Positions 42,989-52,123 of a stretch of DNA of 64,000 bases are shown here, in pieces. The stretch covers positions 310,001 through 374,000 of the forward strand of contig JAOSJL010000001.1 of NCBI GenBank assembly GCA_027494115.1, given 5' to 3'. Source of the DNA: Acidimicrobiia bacterium (GTDB lineage: Bacteria > Actinomycetota > Acidimicrobiia > IMCC26256 > JAOSJL01). Positions within the stretch are counted from its first letter, which is position 1; every line of letters begins with the position of its first letter. A program made the position numbers and the translations under genes. Below the pieces are notes generated by a model, which ran no database searches, was not told where the DNA came from, and was given only the letters and a program-made list of their open reading frames with translations.

Positions 42989-44600
42989 GATCGACAAGTA
43001 TCTCGCGCTGGGTGGCCGCGACCCCCACCAGACTGACCGCACGGCGTCGAATCCGGTCGCACTCGTCCGCATCCGGCAATGGCGGCGTTCGATCGGGTCC
43101 GCAGGCCAGCACGTAGTCACGCAACCCGCGTGACAACTTCGGCCGCAGAACTCCGGCAGCACCGGCAGTCATGGCCTGTAAGGGAACGCAGCCGTTGCGG
43201 AGGGACTCGTACATCCGGCCACTATCGAGTTCGTCACCGTCGGACCACCAGAGGCGGATCCGACTGGTGCCCATGATCCGGTCTTTCGCCGCGGCCGACA
43301 GGCCGGACGGCTGGTCACCATCCCACGGCACTCCTTCCAGATAGCACAAACCTGGGCCCCACCGGGCCGTGAGCCGATCCGCCAGGGCCACGGCTCCTTC
43401 GCTCTGCACATCCACCAGACACCACGCCACCGGCCGGCTCCCGGAGGCCTGCGTCTGGACGATCGATCCGAGGAGGGCCTCCCGGGGACCCTCGTTGCCC
43501 CCCTCGCGTGTCACGTCCCCCACGTCGTCGGCCAGCTCACCATGTTGCCTCCCGTGAGCCAGCCAGGCACGCCGGAACTCCGTTGTCGTCTCGGGCCGTG
43601 CCTCCAGCCAGTCGAGCTGCTCCCGGAGCATCTCGGACGACATCGCAAACCGGGCGTCGGCCAGCGCATCGAGGTCGAGCTCGGCATCGAAGACGCCGGG
43701 CTCGAGCGCACCGAGGACGTCGAGAACCGTCATCGTGAGCAGGCACTTGGGACAGCGTCCGCAGTTCCCGGCCGTGTCGGCGGCCCAGCACACCTTGACC
43801 TGCCTCAGGAGATCCGGCTCCTGCGCCAGGTACATCAGCTTGTCGGGGCGCGTGGTGTCGTCGCCGTCGTGTTCAATCGCCGTCGTCTCCGAGCTCCACA
43901 TCTCGATGTCGGGATGTGACCGCCAGCGCTCGGCGTAGGGGAGCGAGAAGCTCGCGCCCAACGTGGCGGATCGGAGAAGGGGCTGATCAGCAGCGCGCAG
44001 GAGGAGAAGAGCGAGCCGTGGGCACGTACCCAGGCGGCAATCGGATCGAGCAGTTCCCGGGCATTCGTCGTGAAGCAGACGAGAGGGAGACCGACATCCC
44101 GAGCGGTCAGACGGGTGCGGTGGAAAGAAGCTGCCCGTGTGGTCGGTGAGACCCAGTGGTCGAGATCGGCGACGCCCAGGAGATGTGTGAAGCCCGGCGT
44201 CTCGGCACGCACAGATCGAACGAGTGAGAACATGGAATCGACACCGCGCGAAAAAGAACAGACCACGGCCTGGCCCCACCGTGAAGCCGGGTTCGCGTCG
44301 GGGCCCGTGCACCGTGACGGGCCGGTCTCCCCACCTGCCAACCAGCCTGCGGGTGGCGCGCTCGGCGCCGGCCGCGACCGCAGGTGATACGGGCGTCTCG
44401 ACGGTCACGTCCTCGCCGAGGTACGACGCGGCCACGGTGGCGACGGGAAGGAACGGTGTGGTCCCGGCGTCCACGAGGCCCACGAGAGAGCGGTCGACGG
44501 CGAGATACAGGTCGAAGCTGTCCCCACGCTCGTCGGTGAGACGCGAGACAACCCGTACGTCGGTGGCGCTCAGTTCGAGTCGTGGTACACCGACACGCAC
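42981..44600 (-). CDS. PP-loop (QueC-like) and glycosyltransferase-like fusion, paralogue 2 (two frame breaks)
   Basis: GTG 44600 aligns with the starts of the paralogues (PRLELSATDV). The motif region lies out of frame: one extra T in a five-T run (plus strand 44251-44255) and one missing base near 43967 shift and restore the frame. Between them the neighbouring frame gives FSRGVDSMFSLVRSV, LDHWVSP and FTTNARELLDPIAAWV, as in the paralogues. Restored, it has the PP-loop, VCWAADTAGNCGRCPKCL Cys cluster and the tail WGPGLCYLEGVPWDGDQ with RIRLWWSDGDELDSGR. The tail is nearly identical to paralogue 3, indicating recent tandem duplication. Sequence error seems likelier than a pseudogene. Confidence 0.7.
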   Translation of the reverse strand: MRVGVPRLELSATDVRVVSRLTDERGDSFDLYLAVDRSLVGLVDAGTTPFLPVATVAASYLGEDVTVETPVSPAVAAGAERATRRLVGRWGDRPVTVHGPRREPGFTVGPGRGLFFFARCRFHVLTRSICACRDAGLHTSPGRRRSRPLGLTDHTGSFFPPHPSDRSGCRSPSRLLHDECPGTARSDCRLGTCPRLALLLLRAADQPLLRSATLGASFSLPYAERWRSHPDIEMWSSETTAIEHDGDDTTRPDKLMYLAQEPDLLRQVKVCWAADTAGNCGRCPKCLLTMTVLDVLGALEPGVFDAELDLDALADARFAMSSEMLREQLDWLEARPETTTEFRRAWLAHGRQHGELADDVGDVTREGGNEGPREALLGSIVQTQASGSRPVAWCLVDVQSEGAVALADRLTARWGPGLCYLEGVPWDGDQPSGLSAAAKDRIMGTSRIRLWWSDGDELDSGRMYESLRNGCVPLQAMTAGAAGVLRPKLSRGLRDYVLACGPDRTPPLPDADECDRIRRRAVSLVGVAATQREILVDHG

Positions 44601-44602
44601 TC

Positions 44603-44665
44603 TCAGCCCTTCGCAGCGGCCGTCGACGCGCGCAGGTGTTCGGCGCGGCGCGACCACTCAGCCAT
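44603..44665 (-). pseudogene. Remnant of the GT2-pyruvyltransferase 5' end at the duplication boundary
   Basis: ATG 44665 overlaps the paralogue-3 stop exactly as the intact gene at 42988 overlaps paralogue 2. It reads MAEWSRRAEHLRASTAAAKG then stops at 44603; the real gene starts MAEWSRRMSRMRQW. The first seven residues and surrounding DNA match, then diverge. It is the join of a tandem duplication that copied the PP-loop gene together with the first bases of the next gene. Confidence 0.6.
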
Positions 44666-46262
44666 GGTCCACAAGCATCTCGCGCTCGCCAGCCGCGACG
44701 CCGACCAGGCCGACGGCACGGTGTCGAAGCCGGTCACACTCGTCGACGTTCGGCAATGACGGCGTTCGGTCGGGTTCGCAGGGCAGCACGTAGTCGCGTA
44801 GGCCCGATGGCAACTTTCGACAAAGAATCTCGGCAGCACCGACAGTCATGGCCTGGAAGGGAACACAGCCGTTGCGGAGGGACTCATACATCCGGTCGAC
44901 ATCGAGCTCGTCACCGTCGGACCACCACAGGCGGATCCGACTGGTGCCCATGAGACGATCCTTCGCCGCGGCTGACAGGCCGGACGTCTGGTCGCCATCC
45001 CACGGCACTCCTTCCAGATAGCACACCCCTGGGCCCCACCGGGCTGTGAGCCGATCCACCAGGGCCACGGCTCCTTCGCTCTGAGCATCCACCAGACACC
45101 AATCGACGGCACGCGTGTGCGAGACCGTCTCACGGCGCATCTCCTCGAGCGTGCGGCCGACAGGCGACGGACGGCATCGGTCGTACTCGGCGGGCTCGAG
45201 AAGACCGTGCCTCTCGCCGTAGTCCAGCCATGCATCACGAAGTTCCGACGATTTCCCGTCCAGCCAGTCGACGTGTTCCAAGAGGATCTCGCGGGGTATG
45301 GCGTGTTCACCCGATCGGATCGCCTCGAGTGACAGGTCCGATTCGAAAATCCCCGGTTCGAGCGCACCGAGGCTTTCGAGCACCGCCATCGTGAGAAGGC
45401 ACTTGGGACAGCCGCCGCAGTTTCCGGGAATGTCGGCGACCCAGCAGACCTTGAGGTGCCTGACGAGTTCCGGCTCCTCAGCAAGGGCTTCCAACTTCTC
45501 GGGGCGCGTGGCCTCGGCGCCGTCGTGGTGGAACCGCGTGCGCTCCGAGCTCCAGTGATGGTCGATGTCGATGTGGGAGCCGAGCGGGCCCGGATAGCGC
45601 AGGGGAAAGCTCGCCGCAATCGTCGTCGACGAGAACCTCGCACCGACCAGCAAGGCGCTGGAAGCCAGCACAGCACCATGGGACCGGCGCCAGTCGACGA
45701 TCGGATCGAGAAACTCGCGTGCGTTGGTCGTGAAGGGGATGAGCGGGAGCCCGACGCGAGTCGCCATCGCGCGGGTCCCGAGGAAGGTCGTACGCCGATT
45801 CACAGGGGAGATCCAGTGGTCGATGTTGTCGATGTTGAGAAGGTGCGTGATCACCTCGGGCGTTTCACCACGAAGGCTGCGCAGAAGCGAGAAGGTCGAA
45901 TCCACGCCGCGGGTGAAGAACAGGGCGTGCCCCGGTCCGGGCGGGAAACTCAGCTCGGCCATCGGAGCGGTGACAGTCACGGGCCGACTACCCCACCAAG
46001 TGCTGAAGACGCGAGTCACGTGCTCGGAGCCCGCGACCACCGCCGGGGACACAGGGTCGTCTACCCACAGGTCTTCGTCCATGTTCGCCGCCGCGACGGC
46101 AGCTATCGGAATGAACGGAGTCGATCCGACATCGAGCGCTCCGACATACGCGCGGTCGACGCACATTCGCAGATCGAAAATGTCGCCACTGTCGGTTTCG
46201 ATCCGTGCTGTGGACACGGCCTCGTCGTTCGAGAGTTCGAGACGTGGGGATGCGAGACGCAC
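44658..46262 (-). CDS. PP-loop (QueC-like) and glycosyltransferase-like fusion, paralogue 3
   Basis: An intact 534-residue member. N-domain PRLELSNDEAVST; PP-loop region PGHALFFTRGVDSTFSLL; LDPIVDWRRSHGAVL; Cys cluster VCWADVADIPGN-type region reading VCWVADIPGNCGGCPKCL; then GT-like tail with WGPGVCYLEGVPWDGDQ, RIRLWWSDGDELDVDRM and RNGCVPFQAM. The first Gly of the usual SGGVDS is Arg here as in the paralogues. GTG 46262 is 3 nt from the stop of the GT34-like gene, so it is co-transcribed with it. Function unknown; sugar or nucleotide amidation or thiolation plus glycosyl transfer is conceivable. Confidence 0.77.
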   Translation of the reverse strand: MRLASPRLELSNDEAVSTARIETDSGDIFDLRMCVDRAYVGALDVGSTPFIPIAAVAAANMDEDLWVDDPVSPAVVAGSEHVTRVFSTWWGSRPVTVTAPMAELSFPPGPGHALFFTRGVDSTFSLLRSLRGETPEVITHLLNIDNIDHWISPVNRRTTFLGTRAMATRVGLPLIPFTTNAREFLDPIVDWRRSHGAVLASSALLVGARFSSTTIAASFPLRYPGPLGSHIDIDHHWSSERTRFHHDGAEATRPEKLEALAEEPELVRHLKVCWVADIPGNCGGCPKCLLTMAVLESLGALEPGIFESDLSLEAIRSGEHAIPREILLEHVDWLDGKSSELRDAWLDYGERHGLLEPAEYDRCRPSPVGRTLEEMRRETVSHTRAVDWCLVDAQSEGAVALVDRLTARWGPGVCYLEGVPWDGDQTSGLSAAAKDRLMGTSRIRLWWSDGDELDVDRMYESLRNGCVPFQAMTVGAAEILCRKLPSGLRDYVLPCEPDRTPSLPNVDECDRLRHRAVGLVGVAAGEREMLVDHG

Positions 46263-46264
46263 GG

Positions 46265-46909
46265 TTACCCGGCCGCCACCGACGACCGCAGGTGTTCCGC
46301 ATCGGAACGGAGATGCTCGAGCCGGAACTCATGGGACCGACCGGGATAGTGGTTGATCCTGGGATGCTCGGCTGCGTCGGCCGCGATGCTGTTCCACGCC
46401 TTGGGGATGAACTTCGTCCGCCGAAACCACGGGGTCGTGGTCTCGTGCACCACGGGCTCGAAGTCGTAGCCGAGGAGGCGCAAGGCGGCCGCGTTCTCCC
46501 ACCACTTGTGGTCGATGTAGCGGGTGTCGTTCCAGAGGAGATCGAGGAACTTCCGGGCGCGGCGTCCGGTCTTCATGCCGATCACGCCGAGGTTGGGAAC
46601 GACCTGGTCGTCGTACTCGTGCGCGACGACGTAGAGGAACTTCCCGCGTTCCATCTCGTCGGCCACGTCGACCGATACGTCGACGATCGCGGCATCGGCG
46701 TCGATCCAGAAGGCGAAGTCGTACTCGTCGAGCAACTGGCGCAGGAGTACGACCTTGCTCCACGACGCCGGGCGCTCGGGAACGAGCAGCTCGGTGCGTA
46801 GCTCGAGGTCGTAGCCGTGGCGGTCGGCGAACACCCGGTATGTCTCGCTCGCGACCTCGAGGAGTTCCTCGTGGGGACCGGACCCGATCGAACAGAGAAC
46901 CTTTCGCAT
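46265..46909 (-). CDS. GT34-like (GMA12/MNN10) glycosyltransferase
   Basis: A 214-residue GT-A enzyme: VLCSIGSGPHEELLEVASET, then ADRHGYDLELRTELLVPERP and PASWSKVVLLRQLL, the DxD motif FAFWIDADAAIVD, NLGVIGMKTGRRARKFLDLL with the acceptor loop, and a late INHYPGRSHEF. These match the galactosyl/mannosyltransferase GMA12/MNN10 pattern. Eighteen nt downstream of wzt and 3 nt upstream of the PP-loop paralogue, so part of the polysaccharide operon. Confidence 0.82.
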   Translation of the reverse strand: MRKVLCSIGSGPHEELLEVASETYRVFADRHGYDLELRTELLVPERPASWSKVVLLRQLLDEYDFAFWIDADAAIVDVSVDVADEMERGKFLYVVAHEYDDQVVPNLGVIGMKTGRRARKFLDLLWNDTRYIDHKWWENAAALRLLGYDFEPVVHETTTPWFRRTKFIPKAWNSIAADAAEHPRINHYPGRSHEFRLEHLRSDAEHLRSSVAAG

Positions 46910-46927
46910 GTTCGAGATCAGCTCGAC

Positions 46928-48145
46928 TCAGCCCGTGGCGCGCCGCTCGGCGCGATCGATCGAGATGGATGCCTCGGGCGCGAGGTCCACGATCCCAGCC
47001 GACTTCGTGTCGCTGGAGATGACAAATGTGCAGTCGCGGTTGTGGTCGTGGCTGACGCGTCCGTCAATCGAGTGGACGCCGAGATGGATCTTGTAGCTGC
47101 CGTCGAGAAGGGGTACCGAGGGAAAGCGGAAGGTGGTGGTGCCGCGACCCGAGAGCCGCTGCGGCTCGAGGCCCAGAGTCGACGTGTTCGCGCCGTAGAC
47201 GTTGTCGTCGGCGTCGTTGAAGATCGAAACCGCGAAGACGACGTCGTCGACGGGATTGCGGGTTTCAAAGCCCACGGTGACCGTCATCGGATCGCCCGAT
47301 GGCAGAAAGCTGCGCGAGGAGTCGGAGAGTTTGACGCTGACCGATGTGATGCGAACTTCCTGGGAGTGATCCCAGAGGGGGTTGTCGAGAGCCTCCTCGG
47401 GGACCTCGAGCCCTCGACGCACGAGAGTCTCGCGAAACGTCGCCACCGCGGCCGAGGGCTCGCCGACCGTCACCAACTCGCCGTGGTCGAGAACAGCGGC
47501 CGTGTCGCAGATCCGGCGGACCAGGTCGGCGGCGTGAGTGACGAGAAGGATCGTCCGACCCTCTTCGCGGAATCGCTCGATTCGGGCCAGGCACTTCTTC
47601 TGGAACTGCTCATCACCGACCGCGAGAACCTCGTCAACCAGCAGGATCTCGGGCTCCACATGCACCGCGACGGCGAATGCGAGGCGTGCGTACATGCCCG
47701 ACGAGTAGTGCTTCACCTGATTGTCGATGAACCTCTCGATCTCGGAGAAGTCGACGATGTCATCGAAGATCCTGTCGATCTCCTTCTTCTTGAAACCGAG
47801 GATCGACCCGTTGAGATAGACGTTTTCGCGCCCGGTGAGATCGGGATGGAAGCCGGCACCGAGCTCCAAGAGGGCCGCGACACGTCCGTACACACGAATG
47901 TCTCCGGCGGTGGGTCGGAGAATCCCCGCCACACACTTGAGCAGCGTCGACTTCCCTGAACCGTTGTGCCCGAGGAGACCGACCGACTGGCCCGACTCGA
48001 CGTCGAGGCTCACACCTTTGAGCGCCCAGAACTCCTCGAACTCGAGACGTCCGAACTTGATGACCCGTTCCTTCAGGCTCGGCGCCTTCTCGTGGTAGAG
48101 GCGGAACCGCTTCTCGACATTGTGGATCTCGATCGCCTTCGACAT
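46928..48145 (-). CDS. wzt: Polysaccharide ABC exporter ATPase with C-terminal glycan-binding domain (Wzt type)
   Basis: Energises export of a lipid-linked polysaccharide through Wzm. ATPase domain: Walker A GLLGHNGSGKSTLLK, signature HYSSGMYARLAFAVAV, Walker B PEILLVDEVLAVGDE, switch His in LVTHAADL. Residues ~245-405 form an extra beta-sandwich (VRITSVSVKLSDSSRSFLPS, FRFPSVPLLDGSYKIHLGV) like the Wzt C-terminal domain that recognises the chain terminus in E. coli O8/O9a. ATG 48145 overlaps the wzm stop (ATGA). The extended tail predicts length control by end-capping. Confidence 0.93.
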   Translation of the reverse strand: MSKAIEIHNVEKRFRLYHEKAPSLKERVIKFGRLEFEEFWALKGVSLDVESGQSVGLLGHNGSGKSTLLKCVAGILRPTAGDIRVYGRVAALLELGAGFHPDLTGRENVYLNGSILGFKKKEIDRIFDDIVDFSEIERFIDNQVKHYSSGMYARLAFAVAVHVEPEILLVDEVLAVGDEQFQKKCLARIERFREEGRTILLVTHAADLVRRICDTAAVLDHGELVTVGEPSAAVATFRETLVRRGLEVPEEALDNPLWDHSQEVRITSVSVKLSDSSRSFLPSGDPMTVTVGFETRNPVDDVVFAVSIFNDADDNVYGANTSTLGLEPQRLSGRGTTTFRFPSVPLLDGSYKIHLGVHSIDGRVSHDHNRDCTFVISSDTKSAGIVDLAPEASISIDRAERRATG

Positions 48146-49074
48146 CAGATCTCCTCGGCGAAGTTGCCCTCGAGGCGACCGAAGACCCACATCGCGAACC
48201 AAAAGAGTGCCAGCGACCCGACGAAGACCAGAGCGAGGTTGCGGAAGTACCAGAGCACCGACGCGTCGGGAATGATCTTGCTCCCGGCGCCGATTCCCCT
48301 GGCGTCGGCGGCGTCGACACCGCCCGTAGTCGTGTGGTTGTACAGGGCGCGCTGGAACGTGATGACGATCGATGTCATCGGGTTGAGCATGAACAGCCGC
48401 CCGTAACGCCCCAGCGACTCGACGACCATGAGGTACTGGTAGACGATCGGGGTCATCCAGAACCACGCAAGAAGGAGCAGTTCCAGCAGATGTTCGGTAT
48501 CGCGCAGGTACACGTTGACGGCCGCGAACAGGATCCCGAGCGCGCCGACGAGTACGAGCAGTGTCAGGAGTGCGAACGGCAGGAGTGTCACAAAGACCGG
48601 TGAGGGTGCGACGCGAAACAGCGCGAGCGCGCCAATCAAAACCATGAACTGAAGGAAGAAGTGCACGAGGTTCGCCCCGATGGGAGCGACGATCAGGATC
48701 TCGCGCGGGAACCAGACGCGACCGACCAGGCTGGCGTTGCCGGTGATGGCGCTCGTACCGGAGCCGAGCGAAGTGGAGAAGAGGTTCCACGGCAACAGCC
48801 CGGCGAGAAAGAAGATCGGGAAGTTGGGGATCCCCGCTCCGAGGATCTTCTGGAACACGATCCAGAAGACCACGAGATAGAGGATCGGGTTGAGCAGCGA
48901 CCAGGCGAAGCCGAGGAAGCTGCCCTTGTACTTGACCTTGAGTTCCTTGCGCGTGAGGTTGCCGAGGAGCTCGCGGTAGGCCCAGACGTCGCGGATCCGT
49001 TGGACGATCCCCGGGCGGGCCGATCCGGGCTCCCCCACGACGGGCAGCGGTGCGGTGTCGGTGATGTCGCTCAC
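48145..49074 (-). CDS. wzm: Polysaccharide ABC exporter permease (Wzm type)
   Basis: A 309-residue ABC-2 family membrane protein. The amphipathic entry segment RELLGNLTRKELKVKYKGSF and LGFAWSLLNPILYLVVFWIV are diagnostic, followed by FFLAGLLPWNLF, VWFPREILIVAPIGANLVHF and the DTEHLLELLLLAWFWMTPIV stretch; six TM helices. GTG 49074. Downstream wzt overlaps, then glycosyltransferase and PP-loop genes follow on the same strand. Confidence 0.94.
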   Translation of the reverse strand: MSDITDTAPLPVVGEPGSARPGIVQRIRDVWAYRELLGNLTRKELKVKYKGSFLGFAWSLLNPILYLVVFWIVFQKILGAGIPNFPIFFLAGLLPWNLFSTSLGSGTSAITGNASLVGRVWFPREILIVAPIGANLVHFFLQFMVLIGALALFRVAPSPVFVTLLPFALLTLLVLVGALGILFAAVNVYLRDTEHLLELLLLAWFWMTPIVYQYLMVVESLGRYGRLFMLNPMTSIVITFQRALYNHTTTGGVDAADARGIGAGSKIIPDASVLWYFRNLALVFVGSLALFWFAMWVFGRLEGNFAEEI

Positions 49075-49224
49075 GATGAGGCTCGGCTCCGGTGCGGACG
49101 CACACGGTGTGGCCGAGCGATCAGGGTACTACCCGGATTCCACGGATCCCGGGTGGCTGGCCGGCCCGGCGAAGCTGTCGACGAAGGGCCGAGAACAGGT
49201 GCCGTGTGCCGCGGCAGGCGGGGA

Positions 49225-51856
49225 TCAGGGTGCGACAGCGAGGAACTTGGCGGTGTTCCAGCCGAAGTACTCGTCGCTGCTGACCGTCGGGGCACCGCTC
49301 ACCCGGTGGATGCCGCCGTAGCCGTCGAGCGTGTAGCCGCGGGGTTGTGAGGCGTTGCCATCGGCGATCAACACGACATCGCGGGCGATGTCCCAACCGT
49401 GCCAGTAGGCGTTCGACGTGGCCGGAGCTGCACCACCGAAGGCGTGCAGTCCGCCGAACCCGTCGAGGATGTAGCCACCGGGACCCTCGGGGTCGAGGGC
49501 GAGACCACGCGCGATGTTCCAGCCGATCCAGTTCTTGCCGGTGACCGGCGGAGCGGATCCGAACTCGTGCATCCCACCCCACACATCGAGCACGTACCCC
49601 GCGGGGTTCGCCGCGGTCGACGAGGGAAGCAGCGCGATGTCGGCGGCGAGGTTCCACCCGATCCACGTGTCGTTGTTCGTGACGGTGGCCGCGTTGCCGA
49701 TCTTGTGGAGCCCACCCCAGGCGTCGAGCTTGTAACCACTCGTTCCGTCGGCGTTGAGCGCCATCCCCCTGAAGATGTTCCACCCGGGGAAGTAGTCCTG
49801 CGACGAGAGCGATGGCGCTGTCCCGAACCTGTGCAGCCCGCCGAAGCCGTCGAGGACGTAGCCGCCCGACCCGTCGGGAAGGACGCCGAGGCCTTGCGCG
49901 ATGTCCCAGGTCCACGCGGGACCGTCGGCGGCGGGACTCGAAATGCTGGCCAGACGACCGCGCCGGCTGAGGGCGTACATGCCGTTGAAGGGTCGTGTGT
50001 CCGTCGCTCCGCCGTCGACGGCCGTCGAGACCGTCGGCGAGAAGCCGGAGATGTTTCCGGCGCCGTCGGTCGCCCGAACACGGAAGTCGTACGACTCACC
50101 GGGAAGTCCGAAGTACTGACGCGTCAAGGTCGCCGTGTCGCCGAGAATCGAGTCCGGGGTCTTGTCGAGCCAGCGAACCCAGTTCCCACCGGCATCCCGG
50201 ACGTCGACCAGGAACCGTCGAACGCCGGTGTCGGCGTCGGTCGCCGTGAACGACACGTTGAACGGTGTAGCGGTCTGAGTCGGCGCGGTCGGATCGACCG
50301 TTGCGACGGGATCGACGTCGTCGAGGTAGGTACCCGTGCGAGCGGAGTTCTTCTTGAAGGTCGGCCAGTCGGCCCGACCGAGCGGAGTACCCGTCTTCCA
50401 CATGTACACGCCGGCGGTGTCGCCCTTGCCCGGCTTCCCGTCGCTCTTGGTGTTACTCGTGGCCGTCTGGACGATGTGGGTCTCGCCGTTGATCTCGGTG
50501 ATCGTCGGAGCCGACGCGGGCGCCCACGCAAGCGGCCAGGAGGCCGCTGTCTCCTCGTTGCCCGTGGCGCCGTCGAAGATCCTCATCCAGTGCTCGGCCT
50601 GGATCACGACCTCCTGCTGGCCGTCGTTGTCGACGTCGGCGATCGACGGCGCGCCGTGAGTCCCCTTGTTCTGCGGACACGAATGGGCGTCGGCGGCACA
50701 CCGCGACCACTTCAGGGTCCCACCCGAGTTGTACACGTTGACCCGGCCGTCGTCTGCCAGAACGGCGATCTCGGGTCTCGAGTCGCCCATCAGGTCTCCG
50801 ACCGCCGGGGGAGGCCATGACCCGTCCGTTGTAGATCGTCTGGGGCCAACCCGGGAGGTTGTTGCCGTTGCGGTCGAACGCGTAGAGCTTTCGTCCCCAC
50901 GGGTTCGGCCAGTTCAGGCCGGTGCCCACCACGATGTCGAGGTTGCCGTTGCCGGTGACGTCGACGACCGCAGGTGTCGACCAGATGACCTGACCCGGCA
51001 GAGACTTCGGGAACCCCGACTTGGGAACGCCGTTGTGCTCGAGCACCCACAGGAGACCGCCCCATGGGTACGGCGCGCCGGCGTAGTAGTCCATGTCTCC
51101 ACCGAAGATGATCTCGGGGCGGCCGTCGTTGTCGATGTCGGCCGCCACCGGCGACGACCAGATGGTGTCGTAGACGAAGCGGGGGAATCCGGGCACCGTC
51201 GTCTCGTTGAGGTTCCAGGCGTACACGTGGTGGTCGAGACTCGTGGCGATGATCTCGAGTTGGCCGTCGGCGTCGATGTCGGCGGTCGTGGGCGTGCCGA
51301 TGAATCCCTGGATCTTGAAGAACCAGTTGTCGGGCCGCCAGAAGATGCGCTGCCCGTTGCCCTTGTACACAGCCACAGCGCCGCCCGCGTTGGCGACCAG
51401 GACGTCGAGGAGCCCGTCGCCGGAGAGGTCGACGAGCGCCGGGCTGGCCTGGATGGCGCCGCCACCGGTGCTCACATCGAGGAACTTGCTGCCGTTGGCG
51501 TGGTACGCGCGCAGTCGCCCGTCCATTCCCCCGGAGACGATGTCGGGCTGGCCGTCACCACTGATGTCGCCGACCGCGGCAGTGGAGAAGGACTCGTGAG
51601 TTCCCTTGACGTGGAACGAGTTGTAGGTCGAACCGAACTTCACAGGAGCACTGAGGCTGGTGGTCGCCGACGCTCCGAGCGGCGGGTCCTCCGAGAGCAC
51701 GGCAAGCGGGTCCGGCTCCTCGACCTCGAGCGTCTCGGGGATCTCGCCGTCACCCGGTGACGGCTCCGATGCGGCAACAGGGCCCGCCGCGGCGCCGAGC
51801 GTTCCGAGCACGAGGACGAACGTGACCGCCACGACCCCCCACCGACGCGTCGTCAT
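49225..51856 (-). CDS. Secreted FG-GAP protein with FN3-like domain and five or six WDIAR/GWGGLH repeats (one frameshift)
   Basis: ATG 51856 gives a signal peptide (VTFVLVLGTLGAAAGPVAA). Residues ~70-400 hold FG-GAP/VCBS calcium-type repeats (GDISGDGQPDIV, DIDADGQLEIIATS, DIDNDGRPEIIFGG, DVTGNGNLDIVVGT, DVDNDGQQEVVI), a beta-propeller like those of integrin alpha and lectins. An FN3/Ig-like domain follows (NVSFTATDADTGVRRFLVDV). The last ~250 residues are the shared ~40-residue repeats. The frame breaks at about 50808, one extra C in a CCCCC run; restored reading gives ASPAVGDLMGDSRPEIAVL. Probably a surface adhesin or glycan binder. About 150 bp downstream of wzm on the same strand. Confidence 0.85.
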
Positions 51857-52123
51857 GCTGCAGCGTCCCTTCCTGGCCTCACCGGTCGGCATCGAGGTCG
51901 CGAATCCCCGTTCGCCCTCTCCGCTAGGCATCGGACGGGGGTCGGAGTACCTTGAGGTGATTCTCACGGTCCGTGGTGGGTCCGTGGTGTCGGCGGGCTC
52001 CCTCTTCCGGGAGGACCGGTGCGACACGTCACACGAGCGTCACTGGCAACACGGACCGCAGGACCCTAGCCTGGGAAACGACCCTGTTCTCTTCTTCCCT
52101 CTTCTTTCCCCTCCGGAGGCGTG
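51857..52123. other. Divergent promoter region of two repeat-bearing secreted proteins
   Basis: The ~265-bp gap separates two divergently transcribed repeat proteins, so they may be co-regulated. It contains a near-perfect pyrimidine tract at ~52087-52114 ending in the ribosome binding site GGAGG at 52115-52119, and a GGTCCGTGGTG direct repeat near 51970-51990. No clear -35/-10 pair seen. Confidence 0.45.

Noticed and set aside
43835-44341. Separate gene carrying the PP-loop motif in the middle paralogue
   Set aside because: Its sequence fills exactly the gap in paralogue 2 when compared with paralogues 1 and 3, so it is the same gene displaced by two compensating indels.
38752-46262. The three PP-loop paralogues as queuosine-pathway QueC enzymes
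   Set aside because: Motif is [TS]RGVDS not SGGVDS, the proteins are more than twice QueC length with a transferase-like tail, and no queD, queE or queF genes are present.
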